Numbered from the stretch's first letter, positions 45,201-57,499 are shown. The stretch is DNA of 64,000 nt from Bettongia penicillata ogilbyi (GCA_023548195.1 JAJHZJ010000413.1:15373941-15437940), one strand, 5' to 3'. Notes: a model not told the origin generated them from the letters alone. Numbers and translations are program-made.

Positions 45201-47486
45201 GGTCTCTGCCCACATATCCCCAGGAAGACACTTGGGTTGTGCACATAATATGACAGTGACCTTGATATGGCCTTCTTGAACATGACATATTTGTCATCTA
45301 ACATATGCAATGCAATCACTGATAATGTAACATCTTTTGTGTTTGTTTTATGCATGTATTATCACTTATTATATACAGCTCTACTGTAAATTCCTTGCTT
45401 AGGCTTTATATTAGGTAGCAGGGATGATTACCTGTCACTATATATGTAGTTACCATATTCCCCTTCCCCCACCATGTAGATTTCAGGGACTGCAGATATG
45501 TCATTGAGAAGATGATAGAGCACTTGATCTCTGTCCACATAATCCTGTAAAAGTTCCTGACATGTATCAGTGACAAGATCACAGGGATTGAGAATTGTAT
45601 AAGAAGGAATAGAGGACTAAAATGAACTGGAGAGGGGTTGTGGGAAAAGTGGGGAGATAAATTGACATCTAGCATTTTGCCACTGCTGAGACTTTTATAA
45701 TCATATAGTAATATGGCCCTCAGTGAGAACCTTTCACACTTTCCTGATATAAAAGTGATAGGTGTACACAAACACCTGGTTCCCAGTGATAATAACAGAA
45801 TTATGAGGTAGAGTTGCTACCAGGAGGACATGACCTGATAATCTTATATTGCCTCATTCAGCAAAAGGAGCCACAAGGACAGATATTGAATACTACATAT
45901 TCCTGAAAGGAGAAATATGGTGATCATACACGTTTCTGAATGAGAATTTTGAAGGTTAGTCTCATTATTTGACATTCCCTAATGTGTATGAAAGGCTACC
46001 TCGACTCCTGGGAGCTATTTTCCTGACTTGTTGCTTGGAGGCTGTAATTGCAACTGCATAGCATGACATCAATCCATTTTTATTTGTGGTAGCCTTTCTG
46101 ATTAAAGTTTTACAAGTATTTATTTTTTGTTACCCTGATAAGAAATATAATAAAATAAACTTCATTTTAAGAGAAAAGATAGACTAATTGATTTCTATGA
46201 TCCCTTGCAGTTCAGGTAATCCCTTACAGTCCTATAATTCTAAGTTAGCTGTTTTGTATATTATATATTAAGATACTAAACATATTCCATTTTGTCCTTG
46301 AATAAATGCACAGATTCTTTTGAGTTTTGTGGATAAAAGTCTGAATTAACCTATATTATGAGAGTCAAATATGTTTGATACCTTCACAACATAGCTTCGT
46401 GTGTATTATTTTCCCTGGCTACCCTCTGAGGTAGATTCATGGACTGGGCTTACCATGGTGAAACTTGAAGGATATTGGGAGTGGGATTGAGGACAAACTT
46501 CAATAGGAATTTTCCTACTTAGAGAGAGACCTGAACCTTCAAATGAGTCATGAGTTCTCTGAATTTGTCATTGGTGAGAGAGGTTGATATCATGACAGGA
46601 CAGAGGCAAATGACGAATTTCCAGAACAGAAGCCAGAATTTATAATAACAAGAATTCCAGCTGCAGTGATTTTGTAATGAAGATGTTCTTGAAGCATGAT
46701 GAGAAGTCAAGAACAGAGCAGCCAGGAGGAGGTTGAATTTAAAGTTCAAAAGCAAAATGCTTTACCTACAATGTGTCATCTTGTCTCCATCGCATGTAGG
46801 AAGAAACTGGTTCACATTTATAAAATAAAGTAAGTTTTCGACATAAATTAAATCCAAAATGAACTTAAATTGAAAGATTACTCCTAGTTCAAGTGAGACT
46901 GATTAATCAAAGCATATTTTTCACTGTTTGGAGTCACCTCAAACTCCTGTCTTTCACATGAAACACCAACATTACTGTCATCACCTTATTCATCTCTTTT
47001 TTGACTCCAGATAGAATGAATCTTTGGACAAATTATTTTTCTATTATTATTTTTTATTTAGCATTCAATTCGATACTAATGAAATTAAGGGGTCAAGTCT
47101 CTATCAATAGTGTTGTGAAAACTATTGCAAAGATTGACCAAATAACTCATTTTCTAAAATAAAATGGAATGGAATATTTAGATGTAACTCTCCCTTTAGA
47201 GGCTCACTGAAAGCATCTTCAGGAATACTGTAGTAGCAAAAGATGATTTGTAGCTCACCCTATTCCCATATACTTTTATTTCTTCTGCTAAATCTCTATA
47301 TTTTGGAGAAAAAACTTCATTTCTTGTAGTTTAAATATTATAAAACATGTCAACAGCTGTTTTTAAAAGGTGTTCCCAAAATTGTGTGAATTAACTTAAT
47401 ACTGATACCATCATCATCATTAGGTGATTGCACATTTGCATGCCATTTTGCCTTTTCTCACATAATTAAAACAATTATCCTTTGAG
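45201..47486. other. No recognisable gene or repeat
   Basis: About 2.3 kb with no element I can name. The antisense frame 45406-45771 (121 codons) and the frame 46519-46755 are motif-free. I cannot exclude a conserved non-coding element. Confidence 0.4.
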
Positions 47487-47520
47487 ATATATATATATAT
47501 GTATATATACATATATATAT
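47487..47520. repeat. (TA)n microsatellite
   Basis: 'atatatatatatatgtat' then 'atacatatatatat'. Short. Confidence 0.9.
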
Positions 47521-47544
47521 CCTACATGTATTATTCATCTTCTT

Positions 47545-47635
47545 TTCACAGAAGTTGTGATTTGCCCATGACCACACAACTACAAAGTGTAAGAGGTAGG
47601 ATTTGAAGTGGGTCCAGTATTCTATTATTACAAAA
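47545..47635 (-). mobile_element. MIR-like SINE fragment, antisense
   Basis: 'gtgatttgcccatgaccaca', 'caactacaaagtgtaagagg' and 'taggatttgaagtgggtcca' are antisense SINE blocks. Confidence 0.55.
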
Positions 47636-50104
47636 TGTTGGAAAAAGTCAGCCTTTCCTTTCCCATGCTTTATTTGTAGAGACAATAACAAAAACAAAAT
47701 TCTTAAGTACAGGATTTTACTTGTATTCCTATTAAACTTTTAAATTCTAGCCCAATATTCCAGTATTTTGAGATTTCTTTTTTTCAGCACTGATTCTGCC
47801 ATTCAAAATATCTGCCAGCTTGTAATACCCACAAACAGGTTAAGTATGCATTCATTCAAAATGTTGATAAAAAAAAAAAAAAAAAAAAAAAACATTGAAC
47901 AGAATCAAACTAAGAACACCAGTGGAGATGTTCTTTCATGTAGATATAGATCTGTTCATTACTACCCTTTTGATTTTTTCTTTCAACAGCTGCAAATCTA
48001 CCTTAATAGATTATCTTTAAAAACACCATTCCTCTTTTTTGTGCACTAGAATATCATGATTCTGCCAGATGTCTCATTGATGTATTCCCTCTACACTATA
48101 TCTTCAGAACCTCAGTGATCAGACATAGGGGATACTATCAATCTTCCTTTCTCTATCTCATATATAAGTGTTTGTACCTGGAGAAGATGGTGATGTGTCA
48201 TTTCACTTTTCTGGATTTTTCCAGCAAGTCACAGGGAATTTGAATAATCTCACCCAGCTTTCTGTGGGGAAGGCAGAGAAGAGAGGTAAAACTGGGGGAG
48301 GAGGCTCCCCTAGATGAAGATCTGACACAAAAAGAGACATAATATCTGGAATTTGGAGGAACCAGGAGGCAAATGATATTGACTGTCTAAATACACACAG
48401 GGTTGAAGATAAGGTCTGACTTTTGTAGTAAAATAAAGAGAAGTTACCATAGTACCTACCCCATTTCAGGATGCCTAGTACATAAAATTTGGGGAACAAA
48501 TAAAGGCTTAAGAGAGTGGTTATGATTTAGTTTTGAGTTGCAAAATATTCTTGGAAATTTGTCCTATAGTAGACAAGTTAAGGCACTGACTCTCTAGGGA
48601 AAGGGCTCAATTGCATGTGAAGAGTTGTGTTGCAACTCGAAGTGAAAGATGAGTGGCACACGGTAGATGAGTGGCTAACATAGTTGTTGGAGGGGAACAA
48701 AACTACACCTGGGGGCTAGTAAGGTATGAGAACCAAGAGACAAAATGTATAGTCCATAGAGAACAGTGCTGGAGGTGAGAAAATCATCATTTTGGGGGGC
48801 AGAGGAGAGATGTTATGAACACTTAGAAGAGGACAACAGATGAGAAGTGGCAATTGATGTTTGTTGAAATGAGAGACAAGTGCTGCTGGAGGTAAGCATT
48901 GTGATTAGACATAGGAACCAGGGAGCAAAGTAACACTAGAAGGGAATGAACCCTAGGCATCTTCTGCAAAGTAATATTATTATAAAGTTCTCCCATGGAA
49001 GATTTCCTACAATGAATTATTATTTTCTTAGGGCTCAAATATGAGCCCTATTTATTTCCATTGGTTTATAAATTAAAATATTCATGTTTTGAGCCTATTG
49101 AACCTATTTGCTTGTAAGGTGGTGTTCTACATACTCACTAGATAGTACAAGGAACAGATCGTCTATTTGAGAGCAGCAGTCCAGTTAAGAGAGAAAGTCT
49201 TAAAGTGTATTTAGGATTTTTATTGGTAGGAAAAAAAAAAAAACTTCTGGAACAAAAATTGCATTTAAGGGACTTTTCTATCATTTATTTCCAGCATAGG
49301 ATTTTGCTGTTTTGTTTGTTTTCTTATTATACTAGTTTCAACCAAGTTGGGATATAACCATCGTAAGTAATAAGCCTAAGAGATAGTGTTATACTGCTGA
49401 GAATCTATCACCTATAGGTCATAGAAGTCAATATGTCTTGGTCTTAGCAAACAGTTTCCAATCTGTGACTCAAAATATTTAGGCCATTCCCCACCTTCTA
49501 TGGCTGGAATTGTTCTTTTCTCACCTTGAACACTTCAGGTATTTCCTTATTTAAACCTAATGAGAATATGCCATATTTCCCTGTAGCAATTTCCCAAGGC
49601 TTAATTCCTATCTAACACTGGATATATTTATTCCTGATTACTTTAGGGTCATCTCAGTTCTTTGAACTGATTCGCATTTTAATTTTTTCTCCTCTTAACT
49701 CATAGCTCTCAGTATAAAATGTTTCATATGTGTAGTTGTTTCTTGCATATCCTCATTCCGAATATTCAATCACAAATTATCCTTGACATTTGGTGAATAT
49801 TCTGATGTTATGTTTCTTGCTATATACTTCAGAATTGGTGAACTCTGTGACCTCTAAATGACTGTATACCTGAATTTGCACACATCCCCTACTTGTATTG
49901 TTCACCTAAAAATGAAATTGACTTGTCCTGCCAGTGATGAGTATAGTGTTATTTTTTTTGACTTTGTAGATTCCTGGGATGAGAAACAGATTTAAATGAC
50001 GGATTAATTATCACACATGTATTAGTGTTGGTTTTTGTGAAAAATTCTTTTATTAATTTATCCTATACAATATTCATTCACAATTCCCTCAATAAACCTT
50101 TAAA
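47636..50104. other. No recognisable gene; one A24 run
   Basis: Mostly unique-looking DNA. An uninterrupted run of 24 A lies at 47869-47892 with no retroelement body I can see before it. Frames 47768-48049, 48203-48499 (-) and 48823-49038 (-) are featureless. Confidence 0.4.
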
Positions 50105-52722
50105 AAATGATTCTAAACATATTCTAAAGAAGGAGAAGCCACAAATGAGAGACTGAAGAAATTTCTAGCCCAAGACAAAGTGGAAGATTGATGGGAAGGG
50201 TCTATCACATCAGGCTGGAAGTGGAGAGCAGTTCAGCCATGCCAAAGTGGACTGAGCAGGAGCTGGTGGCTACTGTGGATGCCTTACTTCTCAATGCACA
50301 AAAGCTAAAGACAATTACAAAGGTCAGTGGGAAGGGTGTCTCATCTGGCAGCAGGTGAGCATGGTCTAGTTCCTGCCCCAGAACCAGGATGGCTGCAGTC
50401 ATTGCTGAAGCAGAGGCTGTTCTGGAGTCCTCTACTTTACAAAAGTCAAAAGTCAAGTAATTGGCTGGGAAAATGAACAAATAGGGAAAAAGAGACAGAC
50501 TATAGAGTCTTACATTCTCGGTGAAATGTATTTTCTTACATCATTGGTGATGAGGAAGATCAAAACATACAAGCAAAAAAAGACAACAGAGTCAAAGTTC
50601 CTGCATCCAAAGCCTCTAAGAAAAGCATGAATTGGTTTCAGGCCATGGAAGAGCTGAAAAAGAATTTTGAAAATCAAGTCAAACAAGTAGAGGAGAAATT
50701 GGTAAGAGAAATGAGGGTGATGTAAGAAAATCATGAAAAACAAATCAAAAGCTTGCTAAAAGAAACACCTGAAAATGCTGAAGAAAAATAACACCTTTAA
50801 AATTAGACTAACCCAAATGCCAAAAGAGGTCCAAAAAGCTAATGAGGAGAAGAATGCCTTAAAAAATCAGAATGAGTCAAATGGAAAAAGAGATCCTAAA
50901 GCTCACTGAAGAAAATAATTCTTTAAAAATTAGAATGGAGCAAATGGAAGCTAATAACTTTATGAGAAATTAAGAAATTATAAAACAAAACCAAAAGAAT
51001 GAAAACATAAAAGACAATGTGAAGTATCTCATTGGAAAAACAATTGACCTGGAAAATGGATGAAGGAGAAATAATTTAAAACTTGAAAACCATGATCAAT
51101 AAAGAGCCTAGACATAATCTTTCAAGAAATTGTTAAGGAAAACTACCCTGACAGTCTAGACTTAGAGGGTAAAATAGAATTGGAAAGAATCCACTAATCA
51201 CCTCCAGAAAGAGATCCCAAAAGGGAAACTCCTAGGAATACTGTAACCAAATTCCAGAGTTCCTAGGTCAAGGAGAAAATATTGCAAACCACCAGAAAGA
51301 AGCAATTCAAGTAATGTAGAAACACAATCAGGCTAACACAGAATTTAAGAGCTTCTATGCTAAGAAATCTGAGGGTTTAGCTTATGATATTCCAGAGGTC
51401 AAAGGAACTAGGATTAAAACCAAGAATCACCTAAACAGCCAAATGACTTTAATACTTCAAGGGAAAAAGTGGAACTTCAATGAAATAGAGGATTTCCAAC
51501 ATTATTGTTGAAAAGACCAGAAATGAAGAGAAAAACAAAATGATTTTCAAAAACAAGAATCAAGAGAAGCATGAAAAGGTAAACAGAAAAGAAACCATAA
51601 GGAACTTTCTATATCCCTACATGGAAAGACAATATTTGTAACTCATGAGACCTTTCTTGGGATAGTTAGAGGGAATATATGTATGTATATACGTATATAT
51701 ATACACATATATACATACATACACACACATACATATGTGTGTACATATACATAGGTGTGCATGTATACATGCACATATATACACATGTATATATGTGCAT
51801 GTATACATATACATATATGTGTATACATACATATGTGTGCATGTATACATACACATATATATGTATATACATACAGAGAGACAGAGACACAGAGATAGAG
51901 GGCACAGTGTAAGTTGAATATGAAGAGATTATATCTAAAAAAAATCTAAAAAAAGAAAATCAAGGATTGAGAGGAATGTACTAAGAGAAAAAGAAAGGGA
52001 GAGATAGAATGAAGTAAATCATCTCACATAAAAGAGGCAAGAAAAAGCTTTACAATGGAAGGGAAGAAGGGAAAGATGAGAGGGAATAAGCGAGTCTTCC
52101 TTTCAACAGATTTGGCTTCAGGAAGGAATAAAATACGTACTCAGTTGAGTATGAAAGTTTTTCTTATCCTAAGGTAAAGCAAGGGGGAAGGAGATAAGAG
52201 GGGGGTAACAGAAGGGATGGCAGATTGGGGGGAAGTGTAATCATAAGCAAACACTTTGGTAGAGGGACAAGTCAAAGGAGAGAATTGAATAATCAGCGAG
52301 TGGGACAGGGTAGAGGGAAATTTAGTTTGTCTTTCACAACTGTTATGGAGGGGTTTTGTGAGTCCACACCTGTATAACCTCTGTCGAATTGCTTGTCTTC
52401 TTAATAAGGAGGAGGGATAGGGAGGAAAGGAGAGAATGTGGAATTTAGAGCTTTAATAATGAATGTTAGAGGCTTTTTAATATGACACTAGGAAATAAGA
52501 TATATAAGCCAATGGGGTATAGAAATCTATCTTACCCTACAGGAAAAGAGAAGGAAAAGAGACGGGCTGGAGTGATAGAACAGAGGGCATATTGGAGGAA
52601 AGTGCAATCAGAATACACAATGCGCTGGGGTGGGGGTAAGGGGAGAGATGGGGAGAAAATATGAAATTCAAATTTTTTTGGAAATGAATGTTGAAAATTG
52701 AAAATAAATAAATTTATATGAA
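50105..52722 (+). mobile_element. HAL1 (half-L1) retroelement, near full length
   Basis: 5' UTR: 'atgagagactgaagaaattt', 'atcacatcaggctggaagtg', 'aagtaattggctgggaaaat'. ORF1 region 50550-51560: 'tggtttcaggccatggaaga', coiled-coil code ('gaaaataattctttaaaaat'), 'aggagaaatattgcaaacc'-type C-terminal code, 'cagccaaatgactttaatac'. ORF1 carries several stops (e.g. 'gtgatgtaagaa' near 50720), so it is dead. After ORF1 comes a 3' UTR with a long microsatellite, repeated 'ggatagaggg'-type purine blocks and 'tgaatgttgaaaattg' plus an 'aaataaataaat' tail. There is no ORF2 between ORF1 and the 3' UTR, which defines HAL1. Antisense frames at 50205-50743 are shadows. Confidence 0.85.
51677..51890. repeat. 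(TATACA/TATGTG)n microsatellite within the HAL1 3' UTR
   Basis: About 210 bp of alternating 'gtatatacgtatat', 'acatacacacac' and 'gtgtgcatgtat' motifs. The overlapping Tyr/Ile/Cys/His-rich frames on both strands (51617-51917) come from this tract. Confidence 0.95.
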
Positions 52723-53475
52723 AAAAGAGAAAATATTACAAATGCCCAGAAATAAATCCGTTCAAATATTGTGAAACAAGTCAGGATCACACAAGATTTA
52801 GCAGCTTCAATGTTAAAGCAGTGGAGGACTTGGAATATGATATTCTAGTAGTCAGAGGAGCTAGGATTACAATGAAAAATAATCTACATAGAAAAATTGA
52901 ACATAGTGTTTCAGGGGAAAAATGGATCTTTAATCAAATAGACTACATTCAAAAATCCCTTATGAGAAAAAACAACAGGTGAATAGAAAATTTGACATCT
53001 AAATACAACACTTAAGAGGAGCATAAAAACCTAAAGAAAAGAGAAATCATAAGAAACTTAATAAAGTTAAGCTGTTTACATTCCCACATGGGAAGATAAT
53101 ACATGTAATTCCTAAGAATTTTATTATTAGGGCATTTAGAAATAGTCTATATAGACTGAAGACATGGGTTTGTGCTAACTATCTTGGGATGTTCTCAGAA
53201 AAATAAATGGAGGGTTAAGAAAGAGGAATGCACTGGGAGAAGGGTTAAGGAAAAGACAGAATGTGGAAAATTATTTCACATAAAAGAGGTACACAAAGGA
53301 AAGCTTTCACAGTAGCAGGGAAAATTTGGGGGGTTGGATATTAATACTTGAGTTTTACTCTTATTGAAATTGGTTCAAAGAAGGAAGAATATTTATGGTT
53401 ACATTCAGTTGGGTATAAAAATCTATCTTTTGCAACAGGGCAATAGGAGGGGAAGAACTATAGACAGAGATTCGC
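52723..53475 (+). mobile_element. Second HAL1/L1 fragment (ORF1 end and 3' UTR), 5' truncated
   Basis: It starts inside ORF1 code ('gagaaaatattacaaatgcc') and repeats the order seen in the upstream HAL1: 'gtttcaggggaaaaatggat', 'agaaaatttgacatctaaat', 'aaagttaagctgtttacatt', 'ccacatgggaagataataca', 'gaaattggttcaaagaagga'. It stops at about 53475 where the BovB begins. Confidence 0.8.
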
Positions 53476-53479
53476 AATG

Positions 53480-55398
53480 TTGTATAGAAGAGAGAAACAA
53501 AAATAAACATTCCAAAGAAAAAGTGCAGCAAAGAAAAAAATGACTCTGATGAGGCTTTGCAAATATTTCAGGAAAGAAAAAAAGTGAAAGATGATATGCA
53601 AAGGGAAAGATTTACCTAAATGAATGCAGAATTTCAGAGAACTGCAAAGAGAGATAAGAAGGGTTTTTTAAATAAACAATGCAAAGTAATAGAAGAAAAC
53701 AATAGGATGGGAAAGACAAGTTATCTCTTCAAGAACATTAGAGATATCGAGGAAACAATCGGTGCAAAAGAGGGCATGATAAAAGGTAAAAAGTGACAGA
53801 GACAGAAGAGATTAAGAAAGGTAGCAGGACTATATGAAATAACTATACAAGAAATCTTAACATCACCAATAATGATGAAAGTTGGTAATTTCTTCTCTAG
53901 AGCCAAACATTCTGGAGAATAAAGCCAAGAAGACTAGGAAACATTGCTAGAAATAAGGACAGTGGAAGTGATGTAATTTCTAGCTGAGCTATTTAAAGCC
54001 CCAAAACATGCTACTGTGAAAGGGCTGCAGTAAATATGCCAGCAAATTTGGAAAACAAACAGTGGCCACAGAATTGGCAAAGTTCAGTTTACATCCCAAT
54101 GTTAAAGAAGGGTAATGCCAAGGAATATTTAAATTACTGTAAGTTGTACTCATTTTACATACCAGCAAAGTTATGGCTAAAGTTTTGCAAGCTAGGCTTC
54201 AGTGACATGTAAACCAAGAATTGTCAAAGACTCAGATTAGTTTTTGAAAAGACCAAATTGCCAGCATTCACTGAATTATGGAGAAATCAAAGGAATTTCA
54301 GGAAAAAAAAAATCTATATCTGCTTCACTGACTAAACCCAAGCCTTTGACTGTGTGGATCACAACAAAATGTAGCAAGTCTTCAAAGAGATGAGCATACT
54401 GGATCATCTTACTTGTCTCCTGAGGAACCTGTATGTGGGTTAAGAAGCAATAAATAGAACTGAATGTGGAACAACTGATTGGTTTAAGATTAGAAAAGGA
54501 ATATGACAAGGCTGTATATCACCACCTTATTTATTTAAGTTATATGCAGAGTATATCATGTGAAGTGCCATACTGGATGAATCAAAAGCTGAAATTAAAG
54601 TTGCTAGGAGAAATATCAACCATCTCAAATATACAGATGATAACCATTCTAATGGCAGAAAATAAAGGAGAATTAAGAAGTCTCTTAATGAGCATGAAAG
54701 AGGAGAGTGTAAAAGCTGACTTGAAGCTTACCATCAACAAAAACCTAAGTTCTTGGTAATTGGTTCCATCACTTCTGGAAAATAGAAGAAGAAGAAATGG
54801 AAGCAGTGTCAGATTGGATATTCTTGGGCTCACAGGGCACTGTAGATTGTGACTGCAGCATTAAATTAAAAGATGCTTGCTCATTGTAAGGATAGCAATG
54901 ACATATGTGGATAGCATACTAAAAATTGGGGATATCACCTTACTAACAAAAGCCTGTATTGTCAAAGATATGTTTTTTTTTTTTTGTAACAACATATGGT
55001 TGTGAGAGTTGGACTATCAAGAAAAGTTCAGCATTGCAAGATTGACACTCCTGATACAGGGATACTGGAGAAGACTTTTGAGAGTCCCTTGTTCAGCATG
55101 GAGATCAAATCAGTCAATATTAAATTAATTCAGGCTACAAATACTGAAGCTGAAACTTAAATACTTCGGCTACATAATGAGAAGATAATATTCACTGGAA
55201 AAGACCCTGATTTTTGGAAAGATTGAAAGCAAAAATAAAAGGGAGAGAGCAGAAGATGAGATGGATACATAAACAGTATAATGGAAACAATGAACATGAA
55301 TTTGGACAGACTTTGACAGATAGTGAAGATAGAAGCACCTGCTGTGCTGTGGTCCATCGGGTCATGAATAGTAGGAAATGACTGAATGACTCTACAAC
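53480..55398 (+). mobile_element. RTE-BovB LINE, decayed
   Basis: Order matches BovB: 'agagataagaagggtttttt', 'aatgcaaagtaatagaagaa', 'aatgggaaagacaagttatc', 'aatatgccagcaaatttgga', 'aacagtggccacagaattgg', 'aagcctttgactgtgtggat' (AFDCVD-type motif), 'ttatttaagttatatgcaga', a catalytic box now reading Y-T-D-D at 54630-54641 (usual Y-A-D-D), 'ggttgtgagagttggactat' and 'gtgctgtggtccatcgggtc'. The frame 54466-54759 covers only part and reads a different frame from the YTDD box, so frameshifts are present. The 3' terminus ends near 55398. A T-run near 54970 is a later expansion. Non-autonomous now. Confidence 0.88.
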
Positions 55399-55607
55399 AA
55401 GAATAGACACTTTTCAGGAGAAGAAATCAAAGGTATCTATAGTTATTTTTAAAACATGCTTTAAATCACTCTTGATTGGAAAAATGCAAATGAAAACATC
55501 TCTGAGATACCACCTCACGTCTAACGGAAATGACAAGTGGTGGAGAGGCTGAGGTAAAATACCAAGGAACTGTTGGTAGAATTGTAAACTGGAGAATAAT
55601 TTGGAAC

Positions 55608-55685
55608 TGACATGAGTTCAAATCAGGACTCAGACATTGACTAGTTGTGTGACCAAATCACTTAACCTCAATTGCCTCAAAAACA
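55608..55685 (+). mobile_element. SINE fragment (MAR1-like head, truncated)
   Basis: 'gacatgagttcaaatcagga', 'actagttgtgtgaccaaatc' and 'aacctcaattgcctcaaaaa' are tRNA-derived SINE blocks. The first part of the head is missing. Confidence 0.75.
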
Positions 55686-55687
55686 AT

Positions 55688-55822
55688 AGAGCAGCGAGGT
55701 GGCACAGTGGATAGTGGATGGGCCCTGGAATCAGGAGGATATGAGTTCAAATCTAGCCTAAGATGCTAGCTGGGTGACCTTGGGCAAATCACTTAGTCTT
55801 GTTTGCCTCCAAAAATTATAAA
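55688..55822 (+). mobile_element. SINE (MAR1-like head), directly after another SINE fragment
   Basis: 'gagcagcgaggtggcacagt', 'ggatgggccctggaatcagg', 'gatatgagttcaaatctagc' and 'tgaccttgggcaaatcactt' form a nearly intact tRNA-like head with an A-rich end. No RTE-type 3' half follows. Confidence 0.8.
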
Positions 55823-56441
55823 TAAATTGGTAGTACATACCCTTTGTTCCAGCACTACAACTACTAAGAGATCAAACAAAAGGGAAAGAATCTATATGCA
55901 CAAAAAAATATTAATGGCAACCCTTTTGGTGGCAAGGGATTGCATATTGAGAAGATACTGATCAACTGGGGTATTTTCCTATAAGAAATTTTTTTTCCTA
56001 TAAGAAATTTTTTTCCTATAAGAAATAATGAGGAGGATGATTTCAGAAAAAGAATGGGAAAATCTATATGAACTGATTCAAAGTGAAGTGAGCAGTACCA
56101 GGATTTCATTGGACACAGCAACAACCATATTGTAGTGACAATCAAGAGTGAAGCACTCAGCTACTCTGATCAAGATAATGGTCCCAGCCAATTCCAAAAG
56201 ACTCGTGATGAAAAATGCTATCCATCTTCAGTGAAAGAACTGTTGAACTCTGAATACAAATTAAAATATAACATTTTGGTTTATTTTTCTTATTTTTTTG
56301 TGTGTGATATGGCTAATATGAAAATATTTTGTGTGGTTTCACATGTATAATTGATTCCATGTTGCTTGCCTTTTCAAGGGGTGAGGGATGTGTGGGAGAG
56401 AGGGAGAGAATTTGGAAGTCAAATTTCTTTTTTAAAAGTCC

Positions 56442-56460
56442 GTGTGTGTGTGTGTGTGTA
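56442..56460. repeat. (GT)n microsatellite at the L1 3' end
   Basis: Pure (GT)n of about 18 bp after 'aaaagtcc', beside the L1 tail. Confidence 0.9.
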
Positions 56461-56517
56461 TTGAAAACCAAGACATTAATCAGGTTATACTGAAACAATA
56501 ATTATTGAATAAGAGGT

Positions 56518-56640
56518 AGTGTTGTAAATGAGTAGGAATTTGTCCTGGGAGTTAGGAAGGCAAGGTTTCAAGTCCTGCCTTTGATACATACTAGTTATAT
56601 GACCTGGGGAAAGTCATTTAAACTCTCATTAAACCTAGGC
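56518..56640 (+). mobile_element. MIR-like SINE head
   Basis: 'aggtttcaagtcctgccttt', 'actagttatatgacctgggg' and 'aaagtcatttaaactctcat' follow SINE order. Confidence 0.6.
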
Positions 56641-57499
56641 AAACATCTCTGCCTACATACTTCAGAGAAGATGCTAATGTGCATTGATAAAAGAAACTCT
56701 TCACCAAGAATTCCCTATATCAATGAAACCATAAGTTCAAATACAAAAAGATTTGTGGATAGCAATCAAAAAGTGATAGTTGACAGGTAACAAAAAGAGC
56801 ACATTATACCTGTGGAAAGCCATAACTAGTTCTGGGGTGGGTAGAAAAGAAAGAAGGTTATTTTCTACCCACAGTGCCAATTACCAGAGCATAAACAATC
56901 TATTTCCCATGAAGGCTTGCTTTCTCTGGATTGTTATGATCAAACCATCTGAACACCTCATTTTAAGATTTTTTTCCCTAGTAACCACTCATTATCATGA
57001 CCGTTATCAGGATGTTTCTTTCCCTGGTACCAATTTCTCACCCAAATCACATGAGGATGATGGCTAGATTCTGGGAGGGAAGTGCTTTTTCCTACAGCAA
57101 CCAAAGTTCCCTAAGGTGAAAGCTAGGAGAGCTGGCTATAATGTAATACTTGAGACCTATTGTCCAAAGGTCTTGAGACCTTTGATACTATATAATCACA
57201 GTAATTTATCTCTTACAGGATTGTTATGAGGAAACCACTTTATATAAGTAATGAATCATACTTATATGTAATTTCCCCCAAACAGGTTTTTGAAACATCT
57301 GATGAATGTTTTAATGTGGAAAGAGACATACTTAGGGGAAGATTGAAATATATTAGATTAAAAACAAGTATATTCCTTGATTGCATTCTATGGGGGAGGA
57401 CTAAAATGTCAAGCTTGTCACAAGCACGAAACTGTTTAAAGAGAATAGGAGTGAGAGGAGTGATTGTTAATAACCAATAATTGGTTATTATCAGAGTTC
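56641..57499. other. No recognisable gene; short perfect inverted repeat
   Basis: Frames 56581-56790, 56780-57067 and 57226-57480 are featureless. 'taataaccaa' (57468-57477) and 'ttggttatta' (57481-57490) form a 10-bp inverted repeat with a 3-bp loop. Confidence 0.5.

Larger units (their letters stand above)
55400..56440 (+). mobile_element. L1 ORF2 end and 3' UTR, interrupted by SINE sequence
   Basis: It begins 'cttttcaggagaagaaatca' and follows the same order as the L1 at 35700-36300: 'ttaaatcactcttgattgga', 'gagataccacctcacgtcta', 'gtggtggagaggctgagg', 'gaataatttggaact'. After two SINE pieces it resumes with 'acataccctttgttccagca', 'aatgaggaggatgatttcag', 'aagtgaagtgagcagtacca', then a 3' UTR ('cacatgtataattgattcca'). 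An 18-19-bp unit around 'cctataagaaat' is triplicated at 55973-56027. Frames are broken. It belongs to an older L1 group than the 35.5-kb insertion. Confidence 0.8.

Noticed and set aside
45406..45771. 121-codon antisense open frame as a gene
   Set aside because: No motif, no exon-like borders, no neighbouring exons.
47869..47892. A24 run as the tail of a processed pseudogene
   Set aside because: No recognisable coding or retroelement sequence precedes it and no flanking duplication was found.
51617..51917. Overlapping Tyr/Ile/Cys/His-rich frames on both strands
   Set aside because: All are read-through of an alternating microsatellite.
54466..54759. 97-codon frame as a separate gene
   Set aside because: It is part of the BovB reverse-transcriptase relic and is out of frame with the catalytic box.
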